A DNA stretch of 64,000 nt from positions 85,760 to 149,759 of the forward strand of contig NZ_CVRM01000036.1 in the NCBI RefSeq assembly GCF_001258055.1. Reading direction: 5' to 3'. Each line of letters opens with the position of its first letter. Within the stretch, counting starts at the first letter, position 1. The notes below the pieces were generated by a model. The model made no database searches. It had not been told where the DNA came from and was given only the letters and a program-made list of their open reading frames with translations. Source of the stretch: Phaeobacter italicus (GTDB taxonomy: Bacteria; Pseudomonadota; Alphaproteobacteria; Rhodobacterales; Rhodobacteraceae). The translations under genes were made by a program, and so were the position numbers. Shown here piece by piece: positions 59,790 to 64,000 of this stretch.

Positions 59790-61504
59790 GCGACGTCCCT
59801 CCTCAGGTTTTCTGCGGCATCTCGGTCAAGGCGGGCATCGGCCTCCCAATCTGCAACATTGTCACCGTCGAGAGCGGACAGTTTGCATGTAACCTCTGCC
59901 AGCCGCTTCATCCGCGGATCCGGGCTTTCGATCAGAAGGGTTGGCTTTTCCACCAGTCCGGCAAGGCAGGCAGACAGCGCGTCCCTTTCAGCGGTATCCA
60001 GAACGGCAGTCGGCTCGCTCATGATGAGAAGCCGGGGACGTAGGGCCAAGACCCGCACCAAAGCGATCAGCTGACGGTTCACAGGATCATTTTCAAACCC
60101 GCTGCCGGTTCCCAGCTTGGTGTTATAGCCCATTGGCAGGCGGTGAACCCGCTTTTCCAGGCCAAGTTGAGCCGCAAAATCCTTGGCACGGCTGACACGG
60201 GCCTCATCGCCAAAGGCACTGATGTTTTCAAGCAAGGTTCCCGACAGGATGGCTGGATCCGGCTCCAGTATCACCAAGGCCCCTTCGCCGCGCTCCGACA
60301 CTCTTGAGGTGGCGGGCTTACCATCAATCAAGACCTGCCCCACAGCGGGAGGCCGCTGTCCTGCGATCACCTCGAACAGGGCCTGGCTCTGCCAGGCGGC
60401 GCCCCCCTCTATCAGAACGGTCTGCCCAGCCAGAACACACAAATCCGGCACGATGACCTGCTCGCCCTCGCATCCCTCATTAACCAGCCTTACACCTTCG
60501 AGCGTCAGCTCACCTTCAAACGAGCTGCGCTCTTCCTCTGCTCCGGAGTTGACGGGCAGGGCATCGACCTCCCGCAGTTTGGACCACGACAACGCGAGAT
60601 TTTCTGACTGAACCCACAGTGTCATCAATTTGGTCAGCGGCTGTACAATGCGACCGTTCAGCAACATGCAGGCGGCCATCTCGGCAATGCCGATCTGCTG
60701 CTGTATCACCAAATAAGCCCCCAAAAGACCCATCGCTGCCACCGACAGCTGGCCAAAAATCGCGCCGAAGCTCTGCGCCAGGCCGGAAAATCGAATGAGC
60801 CTCTGGCTGATGTCGACTGTTTGGTCTTCCAGCAGCTCGAAACGACGTTTGAGTTGCCGCTCCATCCGGTTTGCCTTGACCGTTTGACTGCTCGACAGAA
60901 CCTCGGACAAAAAGGCATAGCGCCGATTGTCGAGCGTTTTGCGTTGATCAAACAGAGCCCACTGCGCCCGCTTCATCAAAAGCGAAAAAACCAGAACAGC
61001 CGTCAGCCCAGCAATGGGCACCATGACCAGCCAACCGCCGATCATTGCGATCATCCCCGCAAAAAGCAGCGTAAAAGGAAGGTCAATCAGCAAGGCATGG
61101 TTCTGCCCCGCGTGGTGATCCCGCAATTGAGCGATGGCAGCAAAACGATCGAGATGTATCGGCGCAGCATCCCGCGCAAAGGCCACCGTGTTGGCGCGTA
61201 AAATCCGGTCAACAAAACGGCGATAGTTGGACACCGCCGCCTGCTCTGCTGTGGCATTCAAAAGGGTCGACCGGCTCCAGCGCAGGATCAGCTCCAACGC
61301 CGCACTCCCAAGCAAGAACAGCGTCAACATCTGAAGCGTGTCCAAGGACTGAAAAGGGATAACGCGATCAAAAATCAGCAAAATCACCACTGGCATGACC
61401 AGCGCGGCCACGTTCAGCGCCAACGAGGCTGCCAAGATCGGCAACCTCGTCCCGGCGGTCGTTTCGCGCCCCTTGAACGCAGATTCTTCCATCTTGGCAC
61501 CCAT
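59786..61504 (-). CDS. ABC half-transporter with degenerate ATPase domain (B)
   Basis: The 572-residue protein has a six-helix membrane domain (about 20-310; VVILLIFDRVIPFQSLDTLQ, then DLPFTLLFAGMIAMIGGWLV) without a C39-like domain, and a C-terminal nucleotide-binding fold. Walker A is replaced by GGAAWQSQ (367-374), the Q-loop Gln by Glu (VILEPDPAILSGT), the LSGGQ position by FENDP (470-474), the Walker B Asp by Ser496 (LLIMSEPTAVLD), and the H-loop His by Pro528 (LIESPDP). It is the first gene of the exporter operon, divergent from the giant repeat protein. Together with the gene below it would form a heterodimer in which neither side looks able to hydrolyse ATP. Confidence 0.87.
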   Translation of the reverse strand: MGAKMEESAFKGRETTAGTRLPILAASLALNVAALVMPVVILLIFDRVIPFQSLDTLQMLTLFLLGSAALELILRWSRSTLLNATAEQAAVSNYRRFVDRILRANTVAFARDAAPIHLDRFAAIAQLRDHHAGQNHALLIDLPFTLLFAGMIAMIGGWLVMVPIAGLTAVLVFSLLMKRAQWALFDQRKTLDNRRYAFLSEVLSSSQTVKANRMERQLKRRFELLEDQTVDISQRLIRFSGLAQSFGAIFGQLSVAAMGLLGAYLVIQQQIGIAEMAACMLLNGRIVQPLTKLMTLWVQSENLALSWSKLREVDALPVNSGAEEERSSFEGELTLEGVRLVNEGCEGEQVIVPDLCVLAGQTVLIEGGAAWQSQALFEVIAGQRPPAVGQVLIDGKPATSRVSERGEGALVILEPDPAILSGTLLENISAFGDEARVSRAKDFAAQLGLEKRVHRLPMGYNTKLGTGSGFENDPVNRQLIALVRVLALRPRLLIMSEPTAVLDTAERDALSACLAGLVEKPTLLIESPDPRMKRLAEVTCKLSALDGDNVADWEADARLDRDAAENLRRDVA

Positions 61505-61578
61505 TCCACACCACTCACTGAACTCAGTGTGTGCGCGTAACTTCTTTCACATTGATGAATATGTCACACGCTGGACGA

Positions 61579-61600
61579 GAATAAGTAATTAAAATTATTC
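61579..61600. promoter_or_regulatory. A/T-rich inverted repeat in the exporter-adhesin divergent promoter region
   Basis: GAATAA (61579-61584) and TTATTC (61595-61600) flank an A/T core. It lies 75 bases upstream of the exporter operon start and 75 bases upstream of the adhesin start, a symmetric place for a regulator of both. Confidence 0.4.
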
Positions 61601-61674
61601 GAGAAAGGAGAGAGCGCCTTAACCATTTCACTTTATGGTCGCTTGCGATTTGAGCACGCAACAGGACCAAAGTG

Positions 61675-64000
61675 ATGAGTGACACCATTAAGGGCGGCCA
61701 GGGGGTTGCAAGCCGTGCAACCAAGGATCAGCACGACAAGGAAGCCTTCGCAGCAGAGCTGTCCCGGGGCGTCCAGGTCACGCCAGAGGATCAGAGCCGC
61801 AGCACCCTTCACACCGGTGAACAGCAGGAAGGCGCCTACATCGCCAAGAAGAATGTTGAGGGGGCAGACAGCGGATCCGACAGCGGCACAAACCCATCTG
61901 CCGCCTCACCTGCACAATCACCGCAATCATCAGGTTCCGAACTCCGCGGGCTCGCCCAGACCGGTCAATCGGCCGACTACCAGCAGCCCGCCGCCCCTGA
62001 TGCACCCAACCCTGACAGCACAGGCCCCTCTCCCACTGGTGGGGAGGATGCCGTGGCGTTTCGAACGGCCAGCACTGCTCCAAACACATCTGCCAAGGTG
62101 GCACCTGATGGGCCTGAGCCGACACCATCTCCCACCGGCGATCCAGGGCTGGATGGTGTCAAAACACCAAACACCGATGGCACCCCTCCCACTAACACCG
62201 GGGGGGAACCCGCACCTGTAGATCCAGGAACCGAGCCAACAGAACCCGGCACTCCGACAGAGCCGGAGCCCTCCGAGCCGCGCGCACCGCAAACACCTGA
62301 ACCAAGCGAACCGCAAGAGCCCGAACCACAGCCCGGCACAGATGGCGCCGAGCCGGAGCCGCCAACCGATACAGGGCAACCGCCGGCGGTAAGCGGACCC
62401 AGCGACACAGACGGTGACGGTGACGGTGACGGTGACGGTGACGGACCAGATCCGGCACCCTACACTCCACCCCCGAATTATGTGCCGGAAGACATGGATC
62501 TTTCCGGCAACAGCCTGAATGAAAACGACGACGGCGCCGTCGTCGGAACGCTGAGCACAAACGACCGCAATGGCGCTGACACGCACAGTTATAGCGTCTC
62601 GGACGACCGGTTTGAGGTGGTCGATGGCCAGCTGCAGCTGAAGGACGGTGTCGCCCTCAACCACGAGGTCGAAGATCAGATCATCATCGACATCACTGTC
62701 ACCGACAGCCAAGGCGCGGAATATATCGAAACATTCACCGTCGAGGTCACGGATACCAACGACGCCGTCACCGGCATGGACCTCTCTGGCACGCAGGTTT
62801 CGGAAAACGCGGGCGGTGCGGTTGTCGGCACCCTCTCGGCGCAGGACGAAGACGCAGAGGACACGCACAGCTATTCCGTCTCGGATGACCGGTTTGAGGT
62901 GGTCGATGGCCAGCTGCAACTGAAGGATGGCGTCGCCCTCAACCATGAGGTCGAGGACCAGATCGACGTGCAGGTCACTGTCACGGACGCGGCGGGCACC
63001 TCGCACACGGAAGGGTTCACCGTCGAGGTCACCGATACCAACGACGCGGTCACTGGCATGGACCTCTCCGGCACGCAGGTTTCGGAAAACGCGGGCGGTG
63101 CGGTTGTCGGCACCCTCTCGGCGCAGGACGAAGACGCAGAGGACACGCACAGCTATTCCGTCTCGGATGACCGGTTTGAGGTGGTCGATGGCCAGCTGCA
63201 ACTGAAGGATGGCGTCGCCCTCAACCATGAGGTCGAGGACCAGATCGACGTGCAGGTCACTGTCACGGACGCGGCGGGCACCTCGCACACGGAAGGGTTC
63301 ACCGTCGAGGTCACCGATACCAACGACGCGGTCACTGGCATGGACCTCTCCGGCACGCAGGTTTCGGAAAACGCGGGCGGTGCGGTTGTCGGCACCCTCT
63401 CGGCGCAGGACGAAGACGCAGAGGACACGCACAGCTATTCCGTCTCGGATGACCGGTTTGAGGTGGTCGACGGCCAGCTGCAGCTGAGAGACGGCGTTGC
63501 CCTCAACCACGAGGTCGAGGACCAGATCGACGTACAGGTCACTGTCACGGACGCAGCGGGCACCTCGCACACGGAAGGATTCACCGTCGAGGTCACGGAT
63601 ACCAACGACGCGGTCACCGGCATGGACCTCTCTGGCACGCAGGTTTCGGAAAACGCGGGCGGCGCGGTTGTCGGCACCCTCTCGGCACAGGACGAGGACG
63701 CAGAGGACACGCACAGCTATTCCGTCTCGGATGACCGATTTGAAGTGGTCGACGGCCAGCTGCAGCTGAAGGAAGGCGTTGCCCTCAACCATGAGGTCGA
63801 GGACCAGATCGACGTACAGGTCACTGTCACGGACGCGGCGGGCACCTCGCACACGGAAGGGTTCACCGTCGAGGTCACGGATACCAACGACGCCGTCACC
63901 GGCATGGATCTCTCCGGCACGCAGGTTTCGGAAAACGCGGGCGGCGCGGTTGTCGGCACCCTCTCGGCACAGGACGAGGACGCAGAGGACACGCACAGCC
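61675..64000 (+). CDS. giant cadherin-repeat secreted protein (adhesin), N-terminal part
   Basis: The frame is open from ATG 61675 (AGGA upstream) to the right edge, 775 codons, and continues beyond. There is no Sec signal, as expected for a type I secretion substrate whose signal is C-terminal. Residues 1 to about 60 are a polar head (SDTIKGGQGVASRATKDQHD). Residues about 60-245 are a Pro/Glu/Thr/Gly-rich linker, then comes an Asp-Gly run (about 246-257). From residue 274 follow 94-residue cadherin-like domains with calcium motifs such as VTDTNDAV and AQDEDAEDTH. The protein is probably a surface adhesin or biofilm matrix protein exported by the neighbouring HlyD/ABC genes. The large open frame on the opposite strand here is an artefact of the repeats. 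Confidence 0.88.
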   Translation, partial: MSDTIKGGQGVASRATKDQHDKEAFAAELSRGVQVTPEDQSRSTLHTGEQQEGAYIAKKNVEGADSGSDSGTNPSAASPAQSPQSSGSELRGLAQTGQSADYQQPAAPDAPNPDSTGPSPTGGEDAVAFRTASTAPNTSAKVAPDGPEPTPSPTGDPGLDGVKTPNTDGTPPTNTGGEPAPVDPGTEPTEPGTPTEPEPSEPRAPQTPEPSEPQEPEPQPGTDGAEPEPPTDTGQPPAVSGPSDTDGDGDGDGDGDGPDPAPYTPPPNYVPEDMDLSGNSLNENDDGAVVGTLSTNDRNGADTHSYSVSDDRFEVVDGQLQLKDGVALNHEVEDQIIIDITVTDSQGAEYIETFTVEVTDTNDAVTGMDLSGTQVSENAGGAVVGTLSAQDEDAEDTHSYSVSDDRFEVVDGQLQLKDGVALNHEVEDQIDVQVTVTDAAGTSHTEGFTVEVTDTNDAVTGMDLSGTQVSENAGGAVVGTLSAQDEDAEDTHSYSVSDDRFEVVDGQLQLKDGVALNHEVEDQIDVQVTVTDAAGTSHTEGFTVEVTDTNDAVTGMDLSGTQVSENAGGAVVGTLSAQDEDAEDTHSYSVSDDRFEVVDGQLQLRDGVALNHEVEDQIDVQVTVTDAAGTSHTEGFTVEVTDTNDAVTGMDLSGTQVSENAGGAVVGTLSAQDEDAEDTHSYSVSDDRFEVVDGQLQLKEGVALNHEVEDQIDVQVTVTDAAGTSHTEGFTVEVTDTNDAVTGMDLSGTQVSENAGGAVVGTLSAQDEDAEDTHS
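62410..62445 (+). repeat. six tandem GACGGN hexamers coding Asp-Gly
   Basis: GACGGT is repeated five times and then GACGGA, coding a run of Asp-Gly pairs between the Pro/Glu-rich linker and the first cadherin-like domain. Such a run can bind calcium loosely and can change length by slippage without frameshift. Confidence 0.85.
62494..64000 (+). repeat. tandem 282-bp repeats (five complete, sixth cut by window edge)
   Basis: Units start at 62494, 62776, 63058, 63340, 63622 and 63904, each 282 bp or 94 codons. The first is diverged. The units at 62776 and 63058 differ at only one base that I can find (TCT/TCC in the fourth codon), and the later ones differ at a handful of mainly silent sites. 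Near-identity at third positions points to recent duplication or ongoing gene conversion. Confidence 0.92.

Noticed and set aside
61930..63996. 688-codon open frame on the minus strand opposite the adhesin
   Set aside because: It is the shadow of the 282-bp repeats in a GC-rich frame. The + frame has a start, a ribosome site, cadherin motifs and no stop, while the minus reading has no domain and repeats only because the DNA repeats.
62494..64000. Regular repeats considered as a CRISPR-like or minisatellite array
   Set aside because: The unit is 282 bp, keeps an open reading frame, and codes 94-residue cadherin-like domains; there are no short spacers and no cas genes.

Overview
The window reads as chromosome or large replicon of a marine Rhodobacteraceae (Roseobacter-group) alphaproteobacterium. 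This is an inference from gene content: choline sulfatase with BetI, a dimethylglycine-dehydrogenase-type enzyme with a Rieske oxygenase, several GcvA-like LysR regulators, TRAP transport, an Hmu haem system and a cadherin-repeat type I secretion locus. The DNA looks GC-rich and coding-dense, with many 4-bp ATGA overlaps. I see no rRNA, tRNA, IS element, integrase or CRISPR array, and no gene-free stretch above 300 bases.

Layout. 1-5.1 kb: 5' part of lpd, an XRE-cupin regulator, a small membrane protein, a PuuB-like flavoprotein and a MocR regulator. 5.1-10.4 kb: three-gene operon (GMC oxidoreductase, enolase-superfamily enzyme, aldehyde dehydrogenase) divergent from a LysR gene. 10.4-13.3 kb: CsoR-type metal sensor with its G/C-tract operator, an MFS exporter and an AGE-family sugar isomerase. 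13.3-18.4 kb: dabA-dabB inorganic carbon uptake pair and a divergent LysR gene. 18.5-25.4 kb: IalB-like protein, then dctP-dctQ-dctM-pxpB-pxpC-pxpA (TRAP uptake plus 5-oxoprolinase) divergent from a MarR-type regulator across a 35-bp near-palindrome. 25.4-28.1 kb: exported protein-exbB-exbD-exbD-tonB. 28.3-34.1 kb: AA_synth protein, alpha/beta hydrolase, flavin reductase, luciferase-like monooxygenase and aldehyde dehydrogenase, with a divergent LysR gene. 34.1-41.6 kb: haem receptor and hmuSTUV, ChaN, and an SGNH lipoprotein. 41.6-45.4 kb: a damaged AraC gene and an IorAB-type molybdenum hydroxylase. 45.5-56.3 kb: quaternary-amine catabolism. 56.4-64 kb: HlyD adaptor, two ABC half-transporters, and the start of a very large cadherin-repeat protein that runs off the right edge.

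How the parts work together. Most of the window is scavenging of small organic nitrogen and sulfur compounds: choline-O-sulfate to choline (BetC), Rieske N-demethylation or C-N cleavage, dimethylglycine oxidation, and 5-oxoproline to glutamate. The TonB-ExbBD set can energise the haem receptor 6 kb away, which feeds HmuTUV and HmuS.

The most unusual features are: (1) both ABC half-transporters beside the giant adhesin have lost Walker A, Walker B aspartate, signature and H-loop residues; (2) one of the two ExbD proteins has Asn where the proton-relay Asp belongs; (3) the AA_synth/hydrolase/flavin reductase/LLM/ALDH operon, a coherent catabolic module whose substrate I cannot name; (4) an AraC regulator that looks frameshifted by an internal deletion.
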